A stretch of 64,000 bases of DNA from Branchiostoma belcheri (lineage: Eukaryota; Chordata; Leptocardii; Amphioxiformes; Branchiostomatidae). Location of the stretch: the NCBI RefSeq assembly GCF_001625305.1, contig NW_017803910.1, positions 1,583,409 to 1,647,408 on the forward strand. Direction: 5' to 3'. A program made the position numbers and the translations under genes. Under the pieces are notes generated by a model. The model was not told where the DNA came from. It ran no database searches and saw nothing but the letters and a program-made list of their open reading frames with translations. Numbering within the stretch: position 1 is the first letter of the stretch; the number at the start of each line of letters is the position of its first letter. Below, piece by piece: positions 35,281 to 62,575 of this stretch.

Positions 35281-35601
35281 GTGATGTACCATGCAAGTTT
35301 GAGTGAAGGGTGTAGCGAAAGGGTGAAGAAAGATGTTGTGAGTAAAGGTCCTAAGACAAGAAATCCAGAATGTGAAGCATTTAAAGAGTTGTTAAAGTTA
35401 AGTGAGAAGTGTAAAAGAGAAATAAGCATGGTGGTCTGGTACTCTTTTCTGGGAACGTTCAGCAAAGTATCAAGTTACTTGAGACAATTTGGGGCCAGCT
35501 GTGAAACTTTTCAAAATAGTCTGGACACAAGAGTTTTGTTAACTAGTGATTCTCCAAAAAAAATCCCTAAAACACAAATCTTTTTGTTCCAACAACGTTA
35601 A
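35281..35601 (+). CDS. Unrecognised ORF, probably not a gene
   Basis: An open frame of 106 codons (starts MMYHASLSEG, includes SEKCKREISMVV). It overlaps the degenerate tandem repeats, shows no known motif, and its neighbours do not continue the frame. I think it is chance or repeat-derived. Confidence 0.1.
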   Translation: MMYHASLSEGCSERVKKDVVSKGPKTRNPECEAFKELLKLSEKCKREISMVVWYSFLGTFSKVSSYLRQFGASCETFQNSLDTRVLLTSDSPKKIPKTQIFLFQQR

Positions 35602-36126
35602 TTGGATGCTCCTTGATTGTGATCTTGAATGTTTGAATTTGCAATTATAGCATTTTTACATGCTACATGTCCACACCTAAATGACTGAATAGGTATACTT
35701 TCCAGAAAACAGTTTATTTTTGCAAAACTTTCTTTCAGATACGAGGTACCCGTGAAAGAATGGCCCGAAGGCGCAGGTTTTCTGTAAATGACTGCAAGTG
35801 GAACATGCATTTGGTTCAAATTACGTAAGAGCAAATATCAGCCAAATTTAACCACCGTGGATCGAAGTTTGACAGTGAAGGTTACAAGCAAGTGGAAAAG
35901 GAAATAGTGCAAAGCAGAGAGGGAATAAGGATAGAAATGTATGCAAGTGTGTGTACTTGGTTGTGTTACACAAATAAACTATACTCACAACTTGACCCCA
36001 GCCTGTGTCTTCTCTCACTGCTTTACTGGAAAAAGTCTGGTCCTTCCTTTCTTCTTTCCTTCCACCATGAGTCATGTGGGGAGAGGAAAACAAAAGTCAG
36101 TATATATTGGAGCAATTCACCTTTAG

Positions 36127-36663
36127 TAAGAACTACGATATTATAATTACTATTTACCACAAGTTAAATGTTGATTCTGGTAAACTAAGGTTCTACAAAA
36201 AATGTAAAACAACATATTCTATGGAAAAAATACCTCGACTTAACTGATTTTAATATTTGCTCTGTGATAAGTAAATTACGAATTAGTGCACACCCTCTCG
36301 AAATTGAGAGAGGGCGGTATAAGAAGCTTCAAGTGTATGAACAAATTTGCAAACATTGTACGTTGAACACGGTGGAAGACAAAATGCATTTTATCTCAAA
36401 TTGTACCCTCTATAGCAAGGAACGAAATGAACTCTTTGACGTAGCCTCCAAATTCTACCCAAACACACTTTCACACATACAGAAACTAAAGTGGGATCCT
36501 TTGTCTTCCTCTGTCTTCAAAAAAGAAGTCAAACCCAGTAGTTTTTGCTAGTATCTTCTTAGTAGTTATCGGTAGTTCTATGTGTACTAATTGTTTTTAT
36601 ACCAAATGTTTCTTCTGTTCCTGCAATTAGCCCTCGGGCACGAATTTGCAATAAAACATTCAT
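36127..36663 (+). mobile_element. LINE 3' fragment
   Basis: Encodes the C-terminal part of a non-LTR retrotransposon protein: SKLRISAHPLEIERGRY, a knuckle CKHC-x9-H-x4-C, then LYSKERNEL. The frame before 36264 is broken by stops and a shift, and the domain with reverse transcriptase is missing. A 3' tail with AATAAA follows at about 36650. Confidence 0.75.
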
Positions 36664-38205
36664 TATAATTATACTGCCTACAACACAACTGGTTTTTTTT
36701 CACTGAGGAACATTATATAAACATTGTAAAAAGCCAGAATTTCTTCTGATCAAAAACTTTTTATTTTAAAAGAAACAAGTCTAAGGTAAACTGCTTTGTA
36801 AGTTGAAAAGCATTGTCTCACCTGTAAAATCTCTTCATTCCACCAGTCTTCAAGTCAACCAGTCTTCTCAGCCGTCATCTGGTCTGGCTTCGACAGGAGT
36901 CGCTGGTCATCACAGGCTTCTCCCAGTCAGGACAGGAATATCAGGACAGCTGACACTCAGGATACACCTACCGATATGAATAGATGGTATTGTGATGCAA
37001 CACTGAATGACTAAGATAGACTAAGAGTGATAAAATTGCACAATTGGGCAATCCCTTTTGTTGAATAGATGTATAAATTCCTAGGCTCTAGAAAGTTGTT
37101 ATCTATTGCGACATGCCTCAGAATTGTGAGATGCCTTAGAAAAATATGACTTGTCAATTGAGAACCATTGTCTCACCTGTACAAACTCATTGTGTCTTCA
37201 GGTCATCTGATTTGCTGGTCTGGACTGGAGAGAAGTTGCCGGTCACCAGGTTTCTCAGAACACGAACATCTGGTCTTGTCGGGTTTAGAATCATCACAGG
37301 AATCAACTGCATCAGCCACCTAGCTATATAGACAAGGAAAAAGTTACATGCGTGTCTCCATTAACACTAAGAAAACTACTACTGGTACAATTGACAATTT
37401 AGATTTCAAGTTCTCACCTGATATTCCTCTTGTGTCTTCAAATAATCTGGTCTGGTCCAATCATCTCTTGTCAGGTTCAGACAGGAGTCCTCACTACTGC
37501 ATCAGTCAGCAGCCACCTAACTATACAGACATCAGAAGTCACACACTTATCTAAAACAATACCAAGTAAATGGTAGGTAAAATCAAGAATTGATATTTTT
37601 CTCACCTGATATTCCTCTTGAGTCTTCAAATCATCTGGTCTGGTCCAATCTGTCTTGTCAGGTTCAGACAGGAGTCCCCACTACTGCATCAGTCAGCAGC
37701 TACCTAACTATACAGACATTAGACGTCACACACTTGTCTCAAATAACACCAAATAGTTGGTAAAATGCGGAATTCAGATTTTTCTCACCTGCCCCAATAC
37801 TCATATGTGTATCTGAACACCTGCACAGGTTGCTGACCCTCAGAGCACAGTTCACTACAGGATTCTATGAAAAGAAGAAATAGTGTATTGTCAGCTAAGG
37901 CTAGAAAGTGTCATATAAAAACACTTCTAATTTCAACAGATCGAAAAATCAACACTAGGTCATCTAGACAGAGAAAATGACAATGAACACACTTTATAAG
38001 TAAGGTATTTATATAAAACACATGGGCCTATCCCTATACTGTTTATGAGAATCATTTATAATAAAAGTTAGAGTAATTTTGAGGTGAAGTTATTGTGGAT
38101 ATATAATATTATGAAATCTGGAACTACATTTTGGGGGTAGGAAGGGTATTTTCAAAGGAAAATGACACAGTAAGGAAACAAGAACCAGAACTATTGAGGT
38201 CGTGT

Positions 38206-38345
38206 GGCATAATGACAGATCAGATAGAGCATTTGGCTCAGAACCAAGAGGTCCCGGGTTCGAATCCTACCAAGTGACCAACTTTGGGAAAGGCACTTAA
38301 CATAACTTTTCTCACTTCACTCAGGTGAAAATGAGTATGATCAGA
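38206..38345 (+). mobile_element. tRNA-derived SINE
   Basis: A B-box GGTTCGAATCC in a tRNA-like context (AGAGCATTTGGCTCAG upstream, CCCGGGTTCG), followed by GGGAAAGGCACTTAAC, a motif common in tRNA-SINE bodies. Confidence 0.7.
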
Positions 38346-38404
38346 TGATCATGATCGTGGGCATTAAAAAAAAACAACTAAATTACAAGTAATACTATGC
38401 ATTT

Positions 38405-38745
38405 GAGAGACAACATACAGCTATATCTACTCATTTTGTTCTTCTACCGCTACATTTCATGTATCTTTACTATTGAATATTGAAACAGGTAGATATTACA
38501 ATATAGCCCTTGACCAAAATTCTGTCCATTTTGTCCAAAGCATATAGAAAATGAATTTCACTAAATGTTAGGGAATGTACCAAATATGATGTTATACGTA
38601 ACAAGCTATTTACATTTCTCGAATCAAGTACCATAGATTTCAAGAGTCTCGATGTTGGAGACAGATTTGAATATATCTTTACATGTAATGGTCCCCACAA
38701 CGCAAAAATACGTAGATATATAAAGGAATGCTTTGCTATTTAAAA
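38405..38745 (+). mobile_element. LINE 3' fragment, decayed
   Basis: Broken frames give IETGRYYNIALDQ and then GDRFEYIFTCNGPHNAKIRR, resembling the extreme C-terminus of the same LINE type as at 36127. Several stops and shifts; only the 3' end is present. Confidence 0.55.
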
Positions 38746-39290
38746 AAATACAGAAACTTGTGATTAGCCTACTCGATTGTAACACTTTAGCAAAGACTTG
38801 TGCTATCCCTTATTATTTGAATAATTATGATATAGATATGTTAGGTTTTATTTGACATTAAGTCTTATTCAACACACTTATTTTCTTGTTGTTACTCTCT
38901 TTATGTAGTTTGCCATACATTGTACCATGTGCAATAAAGTTCTTCTATATTATGCTCTCAACGCTAGCAATACAAATTCACGCAGTGTCGCACACCTTAA
39001 ATTTCTTTATTTCAAAACAAAGACCTCGACAAAAACTGTACCAAATGACCATAAAGACAAGGATAGGAACAATAAATCAAATCCAACCCCTTGAACTGAA
39101 ACTTTTATGTAGAATACACAGGGCTCAAAATTCATTTTTGGGAATGGTGCACCCAACCTAAAAAACTGGGTGTGCACAAAAAATGTTTGGGTGCACCATA
39201 TAAGATAAATAGGATGTCAGCAAAAACTAATTTTGTTTTTTTTTCTAAAGAAAAGCAATGCAAGAATGATTTTATTAGGCCTAGGAAAAA

Positions 39291-39720
39291 AAATGTTGTG
39301 TTTCCGGTTACCCGACCGACCCTATGAAAAACCCCCCGACCCTAGCCTTTTTTGGGCNNNNNNNNNNNNNNNNNNNNNNNNNNNNNNNNNNNNNNNNNNN
39401 NNNNNNNNNNNNNNNNNNNNNNNNNNNNNNNNNNNNNNNNNNNNNNNNNNNNNNNNNNNNNNNNNNNNNNNNNNNNNNNNNNNNNNNNNNNNNNNNNNNN
39501 NNNNNNNNNNNNNNNNNNNNNNNNNNNNNNNNNNNNNNNNNNNNNNNNNNNNNNNNNNNNNNNNNNNNNNNNNNNNNNNNNNNNNNNNNNNNNNNNNNNN
39601 NNNNNNNNNNNNNNNNNNNNNNNNNNNNNNNNNNNNNNNNNNNNNNNNAAAAAAAAAAAAAGGGAATCCCTACCTACCGACCCTAATTTTTTCTGGACTG
39701 TAATAGGAAACACAACATTT
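39291..39720. mobile_element. Nested MITE with assembly gap
   Basis: Perfect 15-bp inverted ends AAATGTTGTGTTTCC enclose CCGACCCTA-rich sequence and the N run 39358-39648. Confidence 0.65.
39358..39648. other. Assembly gap (291 N)
   Basis: Run of N. Open frames across it are artefacts. Confidence 0.99.
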
Positions 39721-41333
39721 ATTTTGTTAGGCCTTATTTGATGTTAAGAATATGCTGTGTACTACTACTTAGTACTATACGTTTAACATCTTGACATGTG
39801 TAAACCTAAAAAGATTTTCTGACACTTAGATGCCAAGAATATCAAGTATTACTGAATATTGTATACATTTAATATGAACAAAAATACCTACAAAAATCAC
39901 AACAGAAAAAAAGGGTGCACAGCTCCTATTTTGGGTGCACTAAGGTGCACATGCACCCAGTATTGCGAGCCCATTTTTTTAAAAACATCAATTGCAACCT
40001 TCCAGCCTAGACAACTGTACTTCGCACCACAATTTACACACAAATACTTGGTCATTACAACTAGTGAATTAGTCTACAATTGAAACTAACAAAATTTCAA
40101 ATTATGCATCGCAATTAATAATGAAGAAAGTATGGTCAACTAGACTTAAGTTTCCAAACGTTTTATATAGTATTCATTTCGGCGCCTTGAAAACGCTATT
40201 TTGTTTTCGCGATTTTTTGGCGGGATCATCAAAAATATCTAATTATGTGACATGGGCACATTCCAACAGGTGCTTTGGACCACGTGGAGACAAAGAAAAA
40301 GGTTTGGTCGATGCACAATTTCTTTCAACAAATATAACCTCAAAACGCTGAACAATTGACAAAAAAGACATATGCACATACAGTTTATACTGTACAAGCG
40401 CACTGCACATTGAAAATGTTGTTGAAAACGCGGCAACTTGACAGACTTTTTTGAAGTTTTTCAAAGCCTGTCTAAAATTAGGAACGGCCACTCTATATAT
40501 AAATACAGAACTAGACCCCTATTACAGACTACAACCAACTTGACATATTCGTATTTTAGTTGCTAGGGAATAATGTAAGTCAAACAATTTGCTGGTTTAC
40601 CTGCAACAATACTTGTAAGCGAAGTTCGTCTCCATGCCACGCTCTTCCCAACTGTCTCGCCATTTTGTTGGGATCTTCTCCGAAATTCGCCAGGTCATCA
40701 ATCCGCATTTTCTCTTCAAAACATAACCAGAACGGCACAAATCCGCGGCTGAAACTTCCCAACATTCTTCTGAACACTAGCAAAAACATTCTACCGACGA
40801 AAACTCTAAAAACTACCAAAAAATTTGTAAAGAAAATCAGCCAAGAATATTCCCGTCATGCGAAACCGCCATTTTGAAGGGACCACGCCACTTTTCACAC
40901 AGGTGTGCAAAACGGCTGTGTTTAATTAATGTGAAGCTGGCAATCTTATTATGACGACCAATGACGGTCTGTCTCGGTGATAGGCACTTATAATTATGTG
41001 GCGAAGATGGTGGAATTAATAAGTGATATATATATTTACGAAGACTAATAATCTCATATCAGGGTAAAAAAAATGGATTAAAAAGCATCTACCGCCGGGT
41101 ACTAGATTGGTATCGGCGAATAAACGTTTTCACGAATATTTGTTATGTGACCACAGTATGAAACATAACACTCTTGTCCAATTTTCCTATACTGTTAAGT
41201 CGTTTAGGTGCTTTTCATATTCATAATTACATTATACAATGTATCCAGAGCGTTACAAAGAGTTCTTAGCCCATCTACCCTGCATTTTCGGCCAAGACGC
41301 GGTCAGTTGAGGTGTTTAGGCATACCCATAGTG

Positions 41334-41410
41334 GGCATACTGGATCATGTCCTTGGTGCTGAATATGCCTTCCACGCATAGGAAAACCTGTCCTTGGTGC
41401 TGAACATGCC
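41334..41410 (-). repeat. Two minisatellite units like those at 48.5 kb
   Basis: Minus-strand units TTCAGCACCAAGGACA followed by TGGAAGG match the 42-bp minisatellite at 48455 and a single unit at about 26034-26075 in the left arm. Confidence 0.65.
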
Positions 41411-41457
41411 TTCCACACACGGGAAAACCAATTTATAGCGTTTAGGGTAGCAAAACT

Positions 41458-42380
41458 ATTCTCGTTGCACATTGGTAGCTTTGACCTTGCTATCTGACCT
41501 TGAACTTTGACCTCATATGGACCGCACCCTTTTGCTATGGACACAGTTGTTGACATCATCGATCGATCAATAAAGCGAAGATTGATCATATAAATATATC
41601 CTGACGAAAGTAGGCACATCATTTTTAAAAAAAATCTCAGTCTACATATCTTCCGATATATGCTATATTATGGCACTTCATGGCAGAATCAGTCAGTATT
41701 GCCCTGCAGGAAGGACTACCGATATCTTGACTTGTTATCGGTTGTGGAACCTTGACATCATCTCTGCCAAAAAGGTTATGTTTCTGTCAACAGCATTAGT
41801 CGAGAAGGGTTAGATGGTTATGAAAAACTGCTGTGGACACCTGATTTTTCCCACGTGTGACGTCAGCAAAGGGTCAAAGGTTGTCTGAAGTCGATATCGT
41901 CCCCCGTCCCGGTTGAGCGATGGGTCAGATAGCTGAGGAAGACTGAGTGATTCAGTCGAAAATTTCTGGTGAGTCAAATTCTGAGTTGGAGAAAAGTTTA
42001 AGATTTTCATAATGTAATTTACCAACTCAGATGAACTTTCATGCTGCAAGGGTTAGATGGGTTATCTTGATACTAAAAGTACTTGGTAGGTGGGTAGGTC
42101 TTGGGCAGAGCTCAAAATTAGATTTTGGGCCCCTGGCAGATTGTTATGGTACTGCAGCTGAACGTTTTTGATATCTCGTGATTTGGACATGCTAGGGCCA
42201 TGATTGTTGGATGGTAGGTAGCTCTTCTGCTCGGGAAGAAGTGACGTAGGTTTGGGCCCCATTGCAGATGGTTTGTCAAATGCAGGGGCATTTGTTTGAA
42301 AGTCATCTGGAGTCATCATAAGTTAAAAATCCATCCTTTGACACATGCATCTCGTCTTACCAAGACATGATTAACTGGAT
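41458..42380. other. Intergenic, no recognisable gene
   Basis: AT-rich sequence. A stretch at about 42105 (GAGCTCAAAATTAGATTTTG) resembles the terminus of the hAT-like elements at 27563 and 39119 but no partner end is visible. Confidence 0.4.
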
Positions 42381-42381
42381 T

Positions 42382-42420
42382 CAATAAACTTCAGACATAC
42401 AAAAGGCATGAAGTTTATTG
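42382..42420. promoter_or_regulatory. Inverted repeat with AATAAA on both strands
   Basis: CAATAAACTTC (42382-42392) pairs with GAAGTTTATTG (42410-42420), giving a poly(A)-like hexamer in each direction. It could serve the minus-strand AGAP gene as a distal signal. Confidence 0.35.
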
Positions 42421-45400
42421 GTCAACAGATATGACATCAGAAGCATGCTGGTTCCCTATAGGTTACAACTAGAGACTTGCAGGAGAAGAGCACCTCTGAT
42501 TGGTTAACAGCATCATAATTCAGTGTTATCGTTAACAAGGTGACATGTTGACCTTCATTTCACAAAATTCTACCTCGAAGATCTACACGCTTTGTTTCAG
42601 AACTTTCTATTGGCTACCTTCTTTGTATAATCCAACCACACTGTGTGCTGCTCCAATCACAGCTCACAAAAGTTTCCTAATACAGAGCAAGAGAAAAAAA
42701 AAACAGTTTTCTCTTAACTGTTTTTTCTTTACATACAAGACTTGTGGCTCTCATTCACAAGCATCCAACTATGCAGGGAACATCAATAAAAATATCTTGG
42801 AAGGTATGCAAATATTACATAATATGACATAAGGGGATACATTACAATGTAAAAAATAAAAGCAACTCTTTGAAAACATACATGTATCAGTGTTTATGGC
42901 TGTCAACTACCAAAGTGCACCATTGTACAGACATTATTGTATAGTATGATTGCCAATGTGGAAGATTGATTGTATGTGCATTTAATAAACATTCCACAAA
43001 ATTGCAGAAATACAAGATACATGAAAAAAACCAAACCACCAGCCAGACATTTCAAACCCTCTGTTTGGTAAGTTAATGAACAGCATTTTAATTTTGCAAT
43101 TTGCTCTTTCCAAAACTTTCAACATTTCCAACAAGAAATAACAGGATCTGAATGGAGGTTTAGATTTTTTTTAAATATCATGAGTCTCTAATTATTGACA
43201 CAACTGTGCCTATTTTTCCACTGTAAAAAAGAGACAATTTACATAAAATATGACAATTAACATGATATGGAGAAGTAAGTTTTGATAATACATTCACAGG
43301 AGACCATTTTAATGCTGAAATATTTACAATATGGCATACAATTAAACATAACCATAGGTTTACTCTTCCCTATTCTACAATGTAAGTCTCCACAGTTTAT
43401 CTATGAAAACCTTAAATTGGACCTTTAACTTTGGTGACCAACACTGTGAAGACATGTCTATGGTACACAGAAGTACACCCATCTAGGCTTGATTGTAAAC
43501 CACTATGTTCCAACTCGGAAGCTTTTGTTCCCATTTTATATATGTAGGATTTACAGTATTTGTAAGACATCTTTTATGGCTCATGCAATATTTTATAGCA
43601 AACAATAATTGAAAGCTTGTTACTTGTTTGAGGGTAGACGAAAGGTTTTAGTATTTTTGAGGAAAATGTTACACAGAACTGACATGTAATTATGTACAAA
43701 CCTCTGGCCTGCGAACAACTGTCTCGTCATGTGATAATCAACAACAGGCAAGAATTCTAAGATGCGACCCGACAATTTTGTTGACAAAGAGACAGCGATA
43801 GTCCTGAAAACTTCCAAGAACTATAGACGAGATCTTTGTTGTGTGTAATGGTACAAACCTTTTATCAAACATGTATGTAACGTTATGTACATGTTCCTGG
43901 CCATTGAATATGGTTGCACAGCCCTACAAGCACCCATGTGTGTTGGTTTTCACATTCTTCTGTAACAGGAACTTTCATCTCAAGCTAAGGCCACATCAAA
44001 AGAATACATTCAATGCAGTTCTTGAAACAAATTTCCAACATTAAACAGCTGTGAAAATTTGAATGAAATAAATGTCAACCTTCTCTTTGCTTCTATGCAT
44101 TCACATTTAGCCCTTGCTTTAGACATTACATTTTGTGAATCTTTTATCTCAAATTTACCTCATTTAGACAACTGACTTATCAATATTTTCAAGAAGAATA
44201 GTGCCAGTATGTGAAAATGGACCCATAGCCAAAAGAACTTGCAAAAATTCCTGATGTATCCCACATGCATTTCTGAAAGTACAAAAACAAACTATAATTG
44301 TATAATCTAAACATAGAGGTAGAATATTCAAACACATGGGCATGTGTTTAACAGTGGAAGTTGTGGTATGTTGTGTTTCATTGCTATCAGAGCCTTTGGA
44401 AGAAGACATTTAATGTCCAATTTGTGAAAAGGGACCTTTGCTATACATAAATGTGGCAATCATGGAAAAACTGTCTCACAGGAACTCTCAAGAATGTTCA
44501 TTTAGGGAAGTGTTTTGTTCTAGACAATGTAGCTAACATGATAGAATTCATCCTTGGTTACAACAATATAATGTGTATACCATCAGAATCTTGTAAAATA
44601 GCACTGTGCAAAAACCCATTGTGGAAAGTATCAAGAGGAAGTACAAAAGATTGTAACTTTCATAGTGTTAAGTTCAGCTTTCTTACCACCCAACTGCCTT
44701 ACATTTGTCATATCTATACTGTTGGTCAGAAACATTGCAACTGTTCACAAGTTACTTTTCTTAGGGATTATCCATCAAAACTACCAGGTGCCTCTCTGAC
44801 TTGCGTGCAAAGGGTACAGTGTACTGTTGCAAACAGTCAAGTGTTCAAGCCATCCTATGTGTTGCATTTGGGAGAAAACTTTCATGCACATATCGGACCT
44901 GTACAAGACACGAAACTGCAGAAACTCGATGATCTATTTTTTAAAGGTAAAAAGGTATGACTTGGTTTATTTGGTAACATATACTGTTATGTGCGTGGTG
45001 TTTGTTGACATGGCTATCTAGACAACAACAAAAATATCTAAACAAGAGCATAAGCATAAGGCCATGTGTGACATTAAAGTGCATCATTTCAAGGGGCTTT
45101 TCACACATAACATTATGCCAATGCCTTAAACAAAACATGAATACAATTTCCTCAATTCCACCCTTACAATTACACATATTTGATGGGCATAACCAGCTTT
45201 TTTTGCTATTAGATACTGTATTTTGATACTTAGCTTGAATACACTAACACTTATGCCTTGCAAGGTACATCATGTCATACACACTTACAACCCAAGCACT
45301 TGGGCTTCGCTCCTCACACACATGCATACAGCAGTCACGAACACAACCATAAATAAAGAAACAATATATAACACAATTCTTTGGTTCCAAGACTGTACAG

Positions 45401-45771
45401 ATTCCTATAGATACACAGATGGACTTCACAAGTTGGCACATATGTACAGGAAAGGGACATGCCATCTATCTGATGTTTTTTTCCACAACATGGTAAGGAA
45501 GAAGTTGCACTTCCAATGAGATCATGACAAAAAGTTATGTTTATTTCTGTACATATTTTGCCACTTGCCAATCGTTTTTTAATGACTCAGTCAAAATATG
45601 TGACCTGTTGGTGCAAGCATCTTTGACCCCTTTTTTGGTAAATATTTGTATCAACTGCAGTAACTTTGTACTCAAAAACAGTCTTACAGACTTACAGAGA
45701 GAGCTTAGTTCCTTTCCTATAAGATGTGCCACTTGTGAAAGTAGTCCTCATCACGTTTAATAACTCATAAT
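42421..45771 (-). other. AT-rich flank, possible long AGAP 3' UTR
   Basis: No repeat family, RNA gene or conserved domain recognised. The stretch lies directly after the AGAP stop codon in transcriptional order. Whether it is transcribed cannot be told from sequence; a nearer poly(A) hexamer exists at 45540. Confidence 0.3.
45540..45545 (-). terminator. Candidate poly(A) signal of AGAP
   Basis: TTTATT on the plus strand reads AATAAA on the minus strand, about 227 bp after the AGAP stop codon. It is the nearest canonical signal I noticed; use is unproven, and others lie further left (see 42,410-42,420). Confidence 0.35.

Positions 45772-62575
<16,804 letters not shown>

Larger units (their letters stand above)
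34320..35470 (+). repeat. Degenerate tandem repeats interrupted by MITEs
   Basis: Words such as GTGTTTGGAGAAGTTAAGCG, AAGGTTCAAAGCATYGG and GGGTGATGTACYGTGCAA recur at about 34336, 34750, 34990 and 35230. Two MITEs (34836, 35050) sit between copies. Unit limits are blurred. Confidence 0.5.
39119..39974. mobile_element. hAT-like element containing a nested insertion
   Basis: Ends CAGGGCTCAAAATTC and GCGAGCCCA (inverted), with GTGCACCC repeats inside. A second element (39291-39720) sits within it. Family relation to 27563 is suggested by the shared terminus. Confidence 0.5.
36822..40880 (-). ncRNA. Putative spliced non-coding RNA gene, right copy
   Basis: Minus-strand exons: exon 1 from about 40880 down to 40601; A 37854-37789; B 37703-37606 and 37516-37418; C 37319-37177; D 36967-36822. 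Splice junctions match the left copy, including acceptors ending YTAG. Exon 1 has a short ORF (MRIDDLANFGEDPNKMARQL) that is not kept in frame in the left copy, arguing against conserved coding. The first intron is longer than on the left owing to insertions. Confidence 0.45.
36665..41457 (-). repeat. Right arm of large inverted duplication
   Basis: Inverted counterpart of 25981-30310. It is longer because of insertions at about 38,200-40,000 (SINE, LINE fragment, nested MITEs, assembly gap). The first exon block (40,601-40,880) and the exon array (36,822-37,854) keep the order seen on the left. Confidence 0.82.

Noticed and set aside
38206-38290. Functional tRNA gene
   Set aside because: B-box is good but the stem pairing and A-box are poor and a SINE body follows.
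39233-39741. Several ORFs of 120-156 codons
   Set aside because: They are open only because of the N gap.
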